From the NCBI GenBank assembly GCA_937997345.1, contig CALKTD010000016.1, forward strand, positions 1 through 33,707: a stretch of DNA of 33,707 bases. The letters are read 5' to 3'. The position numbers were made by a program, and so were the translations under genes. Source of the stretch: an uncultured Atopobium sp. Its GTDB lineage: Bacteria > Actinomycetota > Coriobacteriia > Coriobacteriales > Atopobiaceae. Under the pieces are notes generated by a model. The model saw only the letters and a list, made by a program, of their open reading frames with translations, was not told where the DNA came from and ran no database searches. Shown piece by piece: positions 23,429 to 31,506 of the stretch (position 1 is its first letter; each line of letters starts with the position of its first letter).

Positions 23429-23688
23429 GCTGATTTAAATTTTCCGGAAAGGGTTGCAAATAGCTGCTCGAATATCTTTTGAATTTCTATAAATGTCATG
23501 GCAGTACCAATGACTCTTAAATACATTTTGAATGTGGCTCAAGTGCGACCCAAAAGTTACCATGAAATTTTTTATATAAATATCCGAACTTATAAAATAT
23601 GCAATCACATAAAACCGCAGGTATATAGCTTGCAAGAAAATCAGACCTTCTCGCCATCGGCTCACGAGGCAAATTTCAAACATCCAAA

Positions 23689-23817
23689 ACACATCTAAGT
23701 CGGATATTCTGCCAAAAAGACGTATACATGACGCTGAAAATACCTAAAACATGCAGAATATCGTCATTAGGTGTGTAGTATGCCCACAATTGAACAGAAT
23801 ATCCGACATAGGTGTGT
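23689..23817. repeat. 129-bp element with 23-bp inverted ends
   Basis: The left arm (23689-23711) and right arm (23795-23817) are inverted copies with 21 of 23 bases matching, sharing GTCGGATATTCTG. A third, diverged copy in the right-arm orientation lies inside at 23754-23776 (CAGAATATC...TAGGTGTGT). The interior is AT-rich with no gene. This could be a transposon-like miniature element or a cluster of protein-binding sites. Confidence 0.65.
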
Positions 23818-24046
23818 TCCTTAAATACGAAATTTACCTATAGTTAAATTTTTTATACAATACTATTCATTTTTCAGCATATTAGTTGAAGTTTATGCAT
23901 ATAAATGTATATCGGTTAGTGATACCACCTGGCTATCCGGTTATCTTGGTCAAAAGCTAGACGATTCGTTTGTAAAACTTAACAAAGCAGCGTTATTTTG
24001 CGCGCCAAACCTAAAAGCTGTCGCTGGGCGCATTGCAGGAACGCAA
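23818..24046. other. AT-rich spacer with no supported gene
   Basis: Part of an 840-bp gene-poor stretch (23372-24213). One rightward frame stays open from 23825 to 24064 and ends in protein-like sequence (about WLSGYLGQKLDDSF), but has no ATG, GTG or TTG start. It could be the tail of a lost gene. Nothing else is seen. Confidence 0.4.
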
Positions 24047-24081
24047 AAGAACCCTCGCATCTGAAAAATACGAGGGTTCTT
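24047..24081. terminator. Terminator of the EF-G-like gene
   Basis: AAGAACCCTCG and CGAGGGTTCTT form an 11-bp perfect stem with a 13-base loop; read leftwards it continues into TTTTGC. The 130 bp between it and the stop codon are GC-rich with repeated GCTCGCA/GCTCGTA-like pieces. Confidence 0.88.
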
Positions 24082-24213
24082 GCTTGAAACTCGTTATCTA
24101 CCTGAGACTTTACGCTCGCAGGGGCACCATGCTTGCAACGGCCCCGTACCGTGCTCGCAGCGCCTGCCGCGCTCGTAGCACGTCCGCACTCGAAGCCGTA
24201 CCTGACCTACAAC

Positions 24214-26289
24214 TTAGCGCTCGCCGGCGGCGCGACGCTCGGCGTACTCGGCAGCAAGACGAGCCTGGATATCGTGCGGGACCTGCTCGTATCCTGTCAG
24301 CTCAACGGTATACTCGCCCGTTCCGCGCGAGAGGGACCTCAGCCGTGTAGCGTAATCGGTAACCTCAGCGTATGGAATCGTCGCCTTAATGGTAGTCTCA
24401 CCAGCGGAAACGCCGGTGCCGGAAGACATTCCCTCAACGCGACCGCGAGAAGCGGAGACGTCACCCATGACAGAACCTGCGTAACTGTCTGGAACGGTAA
24501 TCTCCAGGTGAGCCATAGGCTCCAACAGAACAGGTTCGGCCTGGTCAACAGCCTTCTGGAAACCAATACGAGCAGCAGTCTTGAAAGCCATCTCGTTGGA
24601 GTCAACTGGGTGATAAGAGCCCTCGTAGACAGCAACTTTAACGTCGATCATAGGATATCCAGCCAAAACGCCTTCGCGCATGGTCTCCTGAACGCCCTTA
24701 TCAATGGCGGGGATAAAGCCGCGAGGAATGTGGCCGCCCACAATTTCGTCCACAAACTCGTAGCCTGCGTCTGGGTTTGGCTCAATGCGCAGCCAGCAGT
24801 CGCCGTACTGTCCGGAGCCGCCGGTCTGCTTCTTGTGCCTACCCTGAGCACTTGCGACTCGACGGATTGTCTCGCGATATGGGATGCGAAGCGCAACTTT
24901 ATGTGCGGAAACGCCGGCTCGCTGCTCAAGACGCTCGAGAAGAACGGCTACTTGTGCCTCGCCAATTGCAGAAACAATGGTCTGGCCGGTGTCCTCGTCA
25001 CGCTCAACCTTAAGGGTTGGATCGGCGTCGGCGGCCTTCTCCAAGAACGCGAAGAGCTTACCCTCGGTACCGCGCTCATCAGGCTCAATAGCCGTGCGGT
25101 ACAGGGAGTTGGGGAACCTAAATGCGGCAGCCTCAACCTTACCGGTAACGGAAAGCGTGTCGCCCGTCATGGCCTCGAGTTTTGGGACTACCACGATATC
25201 GCCAGCTGCGGCGGTGCTCACGTCAGCTGTTTCTTTGCCGCACATACGATACAGGTGAGAAAAGCGCTCAGGCTTGCGCGTGCGAGCGTTTGTAAGCTCA
25301 GCACCTGCAGAAATGGTACCCGCGAGCACCTTCACAAATGTAAGCTTGCCGTTCTGCGGATCCTGCAGCGACTTGAAGGCAAACGCAACAGGACGCTCGT
25401 CATCAGGTGAAATATCAAGCTGCTCGCCGTTGACCAGCGGAATGCGACCAAAGTCAGACATAGTTGGGAACCAGCCATCAACTGCATCAAGCAGGGAGAT
25501 GACGCCCTCTTCGCGAACGCAAGAACCGGAGAAAACAGGAACAAAAATGCGCTCCATAAGGGCCTTGCCCAGCAGGCCCTCAAGCTCTTCCTGCGTAATC
25601 TCTCCACCCTCAAGGTAGCGAATCATCAGCTCATCGTCTGCCTCAACAACCAGCTCGGTCAGGGCGGCGCGAGCAGCCTCTGCCTCTGCCTGGAACTCGG
25701 CAGGAATATCGGTGACCTCAGGCTTGCCGTCTACCAGCTTGCGAGCCTTCTGATGGACAACGTCAATGATGCCGGAAAATGCTTCGCCGGAACCCATTGG
25801 AATGGTCACCGCACCAAGCGAGGAGCCAAAACGATCCTGGAGCATAGCCATCGCGGTCTCGTAGTCTGCATCAGGGCGGTCCAAGCGGTTGATAAATAGC
25901 GCGCGGCAGAGAGATAGATCCTCAGCAGCAAACCAAAGCCTGGTAGTAATAGTGCCAGGTCCACTAGCTGCATCAACAACAAACAGCGCAGTCTCGACAG
26001 CGCTCATTGCCGAATAGGCGTCACCCACAAAGTCAGGATAGCACGGTGCGTCGAGCACGTTAATACGTGTATTTTCCCAGGTAATTGGTGCGATAGTAGT
26101 AGAGATGGAGAATCCGCGCTCTGACTCCTGTGAATCGTAATCAAGCGTGGGCTTTGTACCTGCGTGGCCGCCTAAACGAGTGGTTGCACCCGTCAGATGC
26201 AGCATTGCCTCGGCAAGCATGGTTTTGCCCACGCCACCTTGGCCCACCAGGACCACATTCTTTACCTTAGAAACATTTTTTTCGGCCAT
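24214..26289 (-). CDS. EF-G-like translational GTPase (FusA2/EF-G2 type)
   Basis: Paralogue of elongation factor G, 691 residues, with all five EF-G domains recognisable. The family ends with domain IV (GGHIPRGFIPAIDKG) and domain V (GRVEGM, IPYAEVTDYATRLRSLSRG). The GTPase motifs deviate: G1 is GQGGVGKT (16-23), G3 is DAPCY (80-84) instead of DTPGH, so the GTP-activating His is replaced by Tyr, and G4 is NRLD instead of NKxD. This places it in the EF-G-like branch known from actinobacteria and others, whose role is unclear. It is unlikely to be the housekeeping EF-G. AGGAGG precedes ATG 26289. It is transcribed alone. Confidence 0.9.
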   Translation of the reverse strand: MAEKNVSKVKNVVLVGQGGVGKTMLAEAMLHLTGATTRLGGHAGTKPTLDYDSQESERGFSISTTIAPITWENTRINVLDAPCYPDFVGDAYSAMSAVETALFVVDAASGPGTITTRLWFAAEDLSLCRALFINRLDRPDADYETAMAMLQDRFGSSLGAVTIPMGSGEAFSGIIDVVHQKARKLVDGKPEVTDIPAEFQAEAEAARAALTELVVEADDELMIRYLEGGEITQEELEGLLGKALMERIFVPVFSGSCVREEGVISLLDAVDGWFPTMSDFGRIPLVNGEQLDISPDDERPVAFAFKSLQDPQNGKLTFVKVLAGTISAGAELTNARTRKPERFSHLYRMCGKETADVSTAAAGDIVVVPKLEAMTGDTLSVTGKVEAAAFRFPNSLYRTAIEPDERGTEGKLFAFLEKAADADPTLKVERDEDTGQTIVSAIGEAQVAVLLERLEQRAGVSAHKVALRIPYRETIRRVASAQGRHKKQTGGSGQYGDCWLRIEPNPDAGYEFVDEIVGGHIPRGFIPAIDKGVQETMREGVLAGYPMIDVKVAVYEGSYHPVDSNEMAFKTAARIGFQKAVDQAEPVLLEPMAHLEITVPDSYAGSVMGDVSASRGRVEGMSSGTGVSAGETTIKATIPYAEVTDYATRLRSLSRGTGEYTVELTGYEQVPHDIQARLAAEYAERRAAGER

Positions 26290-26423
26290 GATGCCTCCTC
26301 TGACTGCGGTAAGCAGCCGAGAAGGTCAGCCGATAGTACGCGCCCGAGTCTAGCGCGATATGCTTCGGCCCTTCCTGCTACTTACCGAACAAGAAAACCT
26401 CTAGCCACCCTACCGTACCGCAA

Positions 26424-26475
26424 AGCACAAAAAGAGACACCCACCATTCGATAAACGACATACAGTGGGCGTCTC
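26424..26475 (-). terminator. Terminator of the SPFH/ABC operon
   Basis: GAGACGCCCAC and GTGGGTGTCTC (outer ends 26475 and 26434) pair with one G-T and a loop of about 20 bases; a run of five T follows leftwards. The spacer from 26290 to 26563 holds nothing else. Confidence 0.85.
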
Positions 26476-26563
26476 AAAGTTTCTTCTCGACAGAAGATTT
26501 TGTGCTGTTACCGCTGGTAGACGATGTGAAATCGCAAAACGTCGCCCGCGCGCATCACAAAAG

Positions 26564-28408
26564 TTAGATTCTGACTCCTCGGTGAACGGTGTTGTTAAAG
26601 ATCAGGTAGCCGATAATTGCGTTCACCAGTGACAGCGTGACAAAGATGATGTTTGGAAGTGTCTCGTTAACCACGCCCGTTGAAGAGCTGAACGAATCCA
26701 TAACCGGGAGAATCATCATCATGAACGTGCCGCCAATGACAAACATGGAGCCCAGCGTGCCCACAAGAGAAGATACGGTGACCGAAAGGCTTCTCTTGGT
26801 GATATCAATGACGGAAGTCCAGTCAAAGTTTGGTCGGCGGATATCAATGGCCAGGCCAACGTTAGACACCAGGAACACAATGCAGAGCGGCAGAATAACG
26901 TTTCTCAACGCCGTTTCAATGGTGATGTGACCAGGAATCAGGAAGAAAATCTGGGTCACAACGCTGAAAATGAGCACGTAGATCATGTTAACGGCAATCT
27001 TTGCGCCAAAAATCTGCTTTGAAGAAACGGGCATGGTTGCCATCAGCCAGTTTGAGCGGCCTTCCAGCGAGTACGAAATAGCAGCGGAGTTGGCAGCGCA
27101 GAACATCGAGGTGCCAAACCAGGTGGTTATCATGCCAAAGATGGTTCTTGCCAAAGGTAGATAGCGCGGAACCTCGGACGCAGGAACAAAGTAGGCCACG
27201 ATAGACGACGTGCTAAAGAACATAGAAATAAAGGCGAGAATAACCATCAGCAAGCAGCCAAAAAGCATGTTTATAAAGACTGCTGGGTAACCTATGATGG
27301 TCAGAATCTCTTTTCTAATCAGAGCAACAAATGGCGTCGCAGACTTGGTGGAAATCTGTTTGGTGGTGAACTTCTTCTGGACCTTATCCTCGCTTACCAG
27401 CGCATTAATGCGGTCGTTGAAGCGAGAAATGATTGCCACAATTGCTGCAGGAGCACCAACGGAGACCAAGACAAACAGTAAGAAACTGACAATTGAGCCA
27501 GAATTAAAGAAATCCGCAATCCATAGTGATGGAAGATAAACTACGCCAACTGAACTTGCAACGCTAAAGACGGTGTCGCGGAAATTATCCACCACAGCTG
27601 GGGCAAACTTGTCTGCGTTGAAAGATACCGTAAAGATAAAGAACAGATAGGCAACCATAAAGAAAAGGCCAAAAACGCCACCGATGACCATTCCCAAGTT
27701 CTTAAAGTGCAGCTTTGCAGCAAGGGCTGCAACCGCAAAAGCCAAGAGAATTGCAGCAGAAACTGCAAGGTTAGGCCCAAGAAGAAGCGCGAACAAGGCG
27801 CCAATCAAGCGTGGAAGTGTAACCGCCTCAAAGGTGAAGTAAGCCAAAAAGACTGGCAGCATAATGACAATAGACCAGATACCCTCGGCAGCATACAGAG
27901 CTGCTACGCGAGAATAAATGATGGTGCTCTTTTTGATTGGAAGCGACATGATAAAGTCGTAATCCTTGTACGCAAAAAGCACGCCATTGGCCTTTACAAA
28001 CGTCAAAATAACACCAGGTAGAGCACCAACAAGAATTCCCACGAGAGGAAGCAGCCTTGTGAAGCCGGCAATGGCTAGAGTTGTAGCAACGCCGTAGATG
28101 TAGACCATCATAAAGAGCGCGCCAATAACTGCAAAAATGCCGCCAACAATAGGCAGGGCGTTTGCGCCAACCTTTTTCTCAAAATTCTTTCGAGCTCCCA
28201 CAACCTGCGTAGTCCAAATCGTGGTGATCTGAACCTTAAGCAGCATCCAGAACACTTTGAGGTCAGAAGGCAGTTTGAGCTCAGAGCGATTTAGAACAGG
28301 AACCTGACCAGCGCTTACTTGAGCTGAAATAAACACATCTCCTGAGAGTTGCAGGTTCTGCTCAGGCACATCGGGGCGCTGAGGAGCCTGTGGAACGTTG
28401 TTTGCCAT
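26564..28408 (-). CDS. ABC-2-type permease subunit
   Basis: Large membrane protein of 614 residues with a hydrophilic, Pro/Gln-rich N-terminus (about 1-50). Roughly twelve hydrophobic segments in two halves follow. The layout matches permeases of the ABC-2 type that pair with a separate ATPase, such as those with SLPIKKSTIIYSR and ATMPVSSKQIFGAK loops. In this group such loops (sLPiskk/r) follow the amphipathic part. It starts two bases after the ATPase stop, so the two form one transporter. The substrate is unknown. It is the last gene of the SPFH operon. Confidence 0.85.
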   Translation of the reverse strand: MANNVPQAPQRPDVPEQNLQLSGDVFISAQVSAGQVPVLNRSELKLPSDLKVFWMLLKVQITTIWTTQVVGARKNFEKKVGANALPIVGGIFAVIGALFMMVYIYGVATTLAIAGFTRLLPLVGILVGALPGVILTFVKANGVLFAYKDYDFIMSLPIKKSTIIYSRVAALYAAEGIWSIVIMLPVFLAYFTFEAVTLPRLIGALFALLLGPNLAVSAAILLAFAVAALAAKLHFKNLGMVIGGVFGLFFMVAYLFFIFTVSFNADKFAPAVVDNFRDTVFSVASSVGVVYLPSLWIADFFNSGSIVSFLLFVLVSVGAPAAIVAIISRFNDRINALVSEDKVQKKFTTKQISTKSATPFVALIRKEILTIIGYPAVFINMLFGCLLMVILAFISMFFSTSSIVAYFVPASEVPRYLPLARTIFGMITTWFGTSMFCAANSAAISYSLEGRSNWLMATMPVSSKQIFGAKIAVNMIYVLIFSVVTQIFFLIPGHITIETALRNVILPLCIVFLVSNVGLAIDIRRPNFDWTSVIDITKRSLSVTVSSLVGTLGSMFVIGGTFMMMILPVMDSFSSSTGVVNETLPNIIFVTLSLVNAIIGYLIFNNTVHRGVRI

Positions 28409-28410
28409 GA

Positions 28411-29568
28411 CTAGTTCTCCTTAGAGAAGGAAGGAGGAACTGGAGCGCCCGGAGGCACTGGTGCACCGGGCACAGTTGGAGCTGCTGGTGCAGCAGGCGC
28501 GGCGGGTACTGCGGACACGGCCGGTGCTGCTGGTGCTGCAGGTGCCGCTGGTGCCGCGGGTACTGCTGGTGCTGCAGGTGCAGCGGCTACAGGTGCGCCA
28601 GGAATGACTGGCTGAACAGCGGCGCCGTCCTTTGTGGTTGCCATGTCCTGAGCAATATCGGAAGAAACGCCAGGCGCGCCAGCCTCAAGGCCAAGGAAGA
28701 CTTCCTCGAGCGAGGCATTACCTCGAATCTCATCCGTTTTACCTGCGGCAAGAAGCTTGCCCTGACGAATAATTGCAATTTTATTGCAGAGTTTCTCGAC
28801 AACCTCAAGAACATGTGACGAGAAGAACACGGCAGATCCGCGGTCGGCAAGCTCGTGCAGCATCTTCTTCAGCTCGAAGCTTGCTGCTGGATCCAGGCCA
28901 ACAAATGGCTCGTCCAAAATGATGAGCTTTGGCTCGTGGAGCAGAGCAGAAATCAGAACCAGCTTCTGCTTCATACCGTGAGAGTAGCTGCCAATAGCAT
29001 TTGCCAGGGAATCAGTGATGCCCAAGCGGTTGGCCAACATAGTAATGCGCTCGACTCGGTTCTCCGCAGGAACGCCAAAGATGTCGCAGACGTAATTGAG
29101 GTACTTAATGCCGCTCATGAACTCGTAAATGTCTGGGTTATCTGGGACGTAAGCGATGACCTGCTTTGAGCCAACAGGGTCAACCAGCACATTCTTTGAA
29201 TCCACAAAGATGACGCCGCCCTCAAATGGCTGAGCGCCAACGATGGACTTGATAAGCGTTGTCTTACCTGCGCCGTTGTGGCCAATAAAACCGTAGATGT
29301 CGCCAGGCATAACGTCGAGCGAAAGATCAGAAACAGCCACCTTGGAGCCGTACTTCTTGGTGAAGTGCTGAACGCTCAGTACAGGGACAACCTCACCCGG
29401 TGCTGCTGGAGCTGTAGCTGGTGCGGGAGAAGCTGCAGGCACAGGCGCAGCAGCGGCAGCTACAGGTGCGGCTGGTGCCGCTGACGCGACAGGTGCAGCA
29501 GGAGTAGCGGGTGCAACCGGAGATACGGGAGCGTTAGGAACGGGTGGCTGTGAGATGTTGTCGGCCAT
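28411..29568 (-). CDS. ABC transporter ATPase with Ala/Pro-rich tails
   Basis: Energises the permease encoded next. The central ATPase (about 60-300) has Walker A GHNGAGKT (96-103), signature YSHGMKQK and Walker B LIILDEP with switch His in FFSSHVLE. Unusually, about 50 residues before it and 80 after it are low-complexity Ala/Pro/Val repeats (AAPAAPAAP-like). The DNA shows GGTGCTGC-type repeats there. Tails like this are not part of the fold and are more typical of wall-spanning or linker segments, odd for a cytoplasmic subunit. It starts one base after the ribbon-helix-helix gene stop. Length 385 versus about 240-300 for plain relatives. Confidence 0.92.
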   Translation of the reverse strand: MADNISQPPVPNAPVSPVAPATPAAPVASAAPAAPVAAAAAPVPAASPAPATAPAAPGEVVPVLSVQHFTKKYGSKVAVSDLSLDVMPGDIYGFIGHNGAGKTTLIKSIVGAQPFEGGVIFVDSKNVLVDPVGSKQVIAYVPDNPDIYEFMSGIKYLNYVCDIFGVPAENRVERITMLANRLGITDSLANAIGSYSHGMKQKLVLISALLHEPKLIILDEPFVGLDPAASFELKKMLHELADRGSAVFFSSHVLEVVEKLCNKIAIIRQGKLLAAGKTDEIRGNASLEEVFLGLEAGAPGVSSDIAQDMATTKDGAAVQPVIPGAPVAAAPAAPAVPAAPAAPAAPAAPAVSAVPAAPAAPAAPTVPGAPVPPGAPVPPSFSKEN

Positions 29569-29569
29569 G

Positions 29570-29770
29570 TTAGTTTCCTTCTTCCAATTTATCTATCTTG
29601 TTCACACGAGTGTCTTGAGCTTTTGGAGCTCGCTTTGCTCTTCTTAGGGCATCGCGAAGTATCCATTCTACCTGAGCGTTGGTTGAACGCATGTCATCTT
29701 GCGCCCAGCGCTCAACTGCCTCCCAGACTTCTGGATCTACACGAAGTGGATATTGTTTGCGAGGTACCAT
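29570..29770 (-). CDS. Small ribbon-helix-helix (Arc-like) protein
   Basis: Product of 66 residues. The N-terminus KQYPLRVDPEVWEAVERWA followed by STNAQVEWILRDALRR has the strand-helix-helix pattern of Arc/MetJ-type DNA-binding proteins, with Lys/Arg-rich end. It is probably a dimeric DNA-binding protein and might autoregulate its operon; the palindrome at 30821-30832 is a candidate site. It lies 17 bases after the SPFH stop and one base before the ATPase start. The spacer before its ATG is filled by a copy of the dispersed 12-mer, whose GGCGAG could serve as a weak ribosome site. Confidence 0.75.
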   Translation of the reverse strand: MVPRKQYPLRVDPEVWEAVERWAQDDMRSTNAQVEWILRDALRRAKRAPKAQDTRVNKIDKLEEGN

Positions 29771-29782
29771 GGGTTTCTCGCC
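29771..29782 (-). repeat. Dispersed 12-mer GGCGAGAAANCC, site 6 (N=C)
   Basis: Fills the gap between the SPFH stop and the ribbon-helix-helix ATG, directly abutting that start codon. Confidence 0.65.
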
Positions 29783-29787
29783 ATGCT

Positions 29788-30780
29788 TTACTGCTGCAAG
29801 GAGCCGGTATTAAGCACAGGCTGAGCCTCGGACTCACCGCAAAGAACAACCATAAGGTTGGAGGCCATGACGGCCTTGCGGTCCTCGTCAAACTCAACAA
29901 CGCCATTCTCGGAGAGCTGGGTGAGAGCCATATCAACCATGGAAACGGCACCCTCGACGATCTTCTTACGTGCAGCGATGATTGCCTCTGCCTGCTGGCG
30001 GCGGAGCATTGCCTGCGCAATCTCAGGAGCGTAGGAGAGATGCGTGAGGCGAGCGTCGTCAACGGTGATACCAGCGACAGAAAGGTTACGGCTCAGCTCG
30101 GACTGAAGCGCCTCGGAGACTTCCTCGATGTTGGAACGCAGGGTAATTGCGGTGTTGGACTCGGACTCGTCCTCCATGTGGTCATAGCTGTAAATGCTGG
30201 CAACGTGCCTAAGTGCGGTCTCTGCCTGCATAGCAACGTAGCTATCGTAGTCGTCAACGTCAAAGAGTGCCTTGGCGGTATCGCTGACGCGCCAAACGAC
30301 AACCTCGGCGATCTCGATTGGGTTACCCATGCGGTCGTTGACCTTAAGGACGTCGCCATTCAGCGTGCGAGCACGAGTGGAAATGATAGAGGTGTGCACA
30401 TTGATCGTTGAAGTACCGTAGCCCGTTGCAAGAGCTGAGAGGTTGGCTGAGTTTGTGGAAAGAGTCTTGGCATAGTAAGGATTTGCCCAGCGCAGACCCT
30501 CGTCCTTAACGGTGCCAATATACTTACCAAACAGAACGCAAACCTTTGCTTGACCAGGCTGAAGGCTGAACAGGCCACTTGAAACAAACATTCCTGCAAA
30601 GAAGAATACCAGCGCGCCAATGATGCTAGGGAACGATGGGTCCAGGAGAGGATTTCTGTCTGCAGCCATAGCGCTGAGTATGAAATTCAGCATAAACAGG
30701 GCTGCAACTGCAAAAAGAACAATGGTAATCAGCAGAAACAGCCAACCGCTCTTGGATTTGATGATTTTCTCGGTGCTCAT
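29788..30780 (-). CDS. SPFH/Band 7 (stomatin-like) membrane protein
   Basis: Membrane scaffold of 330 residues. Two hydrophobic segments (about 12-36 and 52-70) precede an SPFH domain (about 70-290) starting LQPGQAKVCVLFGKYIGTV and continuing GLRWANPYY, NPIEIAEVVVWRV and the LSVAGITVDDARLTHLSYAPEIAQAMLRRQQAEA block. The last part is typical of flotillin/stomatin-like proteins that form large rings on membranes. AAAGGAG precedes ATG 30780. It heads an operon with a ribbon-helix-helix protein and an ABC-2 transporter, so it may organise that transporter in the membrane; this is inference. Confidence 0.9.
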   Translation of the reverse strand: MSTEKIIKSKSGWLFLLITIVLFAVAALFMLNFILSAMAADRNPLLDPSFPSIIGALVFFFAGMFVSSGLFSLQPGQAKVCVLFGKYIGTVKDEGLRWANPYYAKTLSTNSANLSALATGYGTSTINVHTSIISTRARTLNGDVLKVNDRMGNPIEIAEVVVWRVSDTAKALFDVDDYDSYVAMQAETALRHVASIYSYDHMEDESESNTAITLRSNIEEVSEALQSELSRNLSVAGITVDDARLTHLSYAPEIAQAMLRRQQAEAIIAARKKIVEGAVSMVDMALTQLSENGVVEFDEDRKAVMASNLMVVLCGESEAQPVLNTGSLQQ

Positions 30781-30818
30781 AAGATCTCCTTTGTGACAAT
30801 GAGCCTTCTGTTGGCATC

Positions 30819-30847
30819 ATTGTGATATCACATTGATTGCAAGTCAA
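30819..30847 (-). promoter_or_regulatory. SPFH operon promoter with palindromic operator
   Basis: Read leftwards, -35 TTGACT (30847-30842), 17 bp, -10 CACAAT (30824-30819). The perfect 12-bp palindrome TGTGATATCACA (30821-30832) covers the spacer and -10, as a repressor site would. Confidence 0.6.
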
Positions 30848-30947
30848 TAGAAATTTTTATTTAAATATTGTTTAAAAATTGCAGGTGAGGTGGTGGTTTT
30901 GACGGTGCGCGGTGAGCGCTTGGACGCACAAGATGCGTTTGGTGCAT

Positions 30948-30959
30948 GGCGAGAAAGCC
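30948..30959 (+). repeat. Dispersed 12-mer GGCGAGAAANCC, site 7 (N=G)
   Basis: Lies in the gene-free region upstream of the SPFH operon, 49 bp before the 31-bp-unit element. Like sites 6 and 8 it is preceded by CAT. Confidence 0.6.
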
Positions 30960-31007
30960 GTCTCTTCGAAAACAATCACCGACCTGCAGGGCTCGGATCA
31001 AGCGCGC

Positions 31008-31123
31008 CTGATTTCTGCAAAGAATCTGTAACTTTTGCCTGAAAACATCAAAGAAACTGTAGATTTTGCCTGATTTCATCAAAGAATCTGTGTCCCAAAC
31101 ACAGATTCTTTGTACTTTTTAGG
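31008..31123. repeat. Intergenic 31-bp-unit element, copy B
   Basis: Units start at 31008, 31039 and 31070 with the same 31-bp period and sequence blocks as copy A (3575-3695). The third ends in a 13-bp perfect hairpin (31081-31093 with 31099-31111, loop CCCAA). The sequence is alike over the whole element, including the preceding GCGCGC and the final TTTTTAGG. The hairpin stem is conserved while bases in its loop differ. Confidence 0.85.
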
Positions 31124-31180
31124 CGGGCTTTGAAGCGTGCGCGAGGTTGCCCTCCATGGAGCCTGATTTTCTCGCTATGT

Positions 31181-31262
31181 CTGAACGATTTGCCGGAAAA
31201 GTACACCTTGTCTGAGCGATTTGCCGGTTTTCTCGCCATGTCTGAGCAAATTTACTCAGATT
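31181..31262. repeat. Second array with about 31-bp period
   Basis: CTGAACGATTTGCCGG at 31181, CTGAGCGATTTGCCGG at 31212 and a partial CTGAGCA at 31242 are spaced 31 and 30 bp. Units begin CTGA like those of the neighbouring element but differ inside. The 12-mer site 8 is embedded in the second unit. No gene is supported between 30781 and 31506. Confidence 0.6.
31226..31237 (-). repeat. Dispersed 12-mer GGCGAGAAANCC, site 8 (N=A)
   Basis: Inside the second 31-bp-period array. A degenerate relative (AGCGAGAAAATC read leftwards) lies about 60 bp before it. Confidence 0.65.
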
Positions 31263-31325
31263 TGATGCGGTTTTCAGTCTCGTAACCAGAGGCAATCAAA
31301 AGATGGTAGAGAAACAACTTGGTCG

Positions 31326-31361
31326 AACAAAAACACACCTCGGGAGAAGCCCCAAGGTGTG
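31326..31361 (-). terminator. Terminator of the L-hydroxyacid dehydrogenase gene
   Basis: CACACCTTGGG and CCCGAGGTGTG pair along 11 bp with one G-T and a 6-base loop (31334-31361), followed leftwards by TTTTTG. Between it and the stop codon lies a GC-rich tract of CGCAGCC-like repeats (about 31385-31490). Confidence 0.9.
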
Positions 31362-31506
31362 TTCGGTGTTCGGTGTGCACTATTGCCTGGTCGCAGCCTG
31401 CAGCGCGATGCAACTCGCAGCCTCGCAACCGTCGCAGCCCGCGACCTCGCGCCCGTCGCAGCTCGCAGCCAGCGCGGGTCACGGCGCACATGCAGCCCGC
31501 GGCGCG

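Noticed and set aside
23435..23692. 85-codon leftward open frame upstream of the redox operon
   Set aside because: Rich in Ile/Phe/Tyr as expected of AT-rich spacer, without ribosome site or family resemblance.
24133..25410. 425-codon rightward open frame opposite the EF-G-like gene
   Set aside because: Lies wholly antisense to a well-supported gene, has no recognisable domain and no good ribosome site.
31048..31239. Small leftward frames across both 31-bp elements (also 3546-3728) that share the peptide KNLCL.HRFFDEIRQN
   Set aside because: The shared peptide is explained by the DNA repeat; neither frame has a ribosome site, and the rest of the sequences are unrelated.
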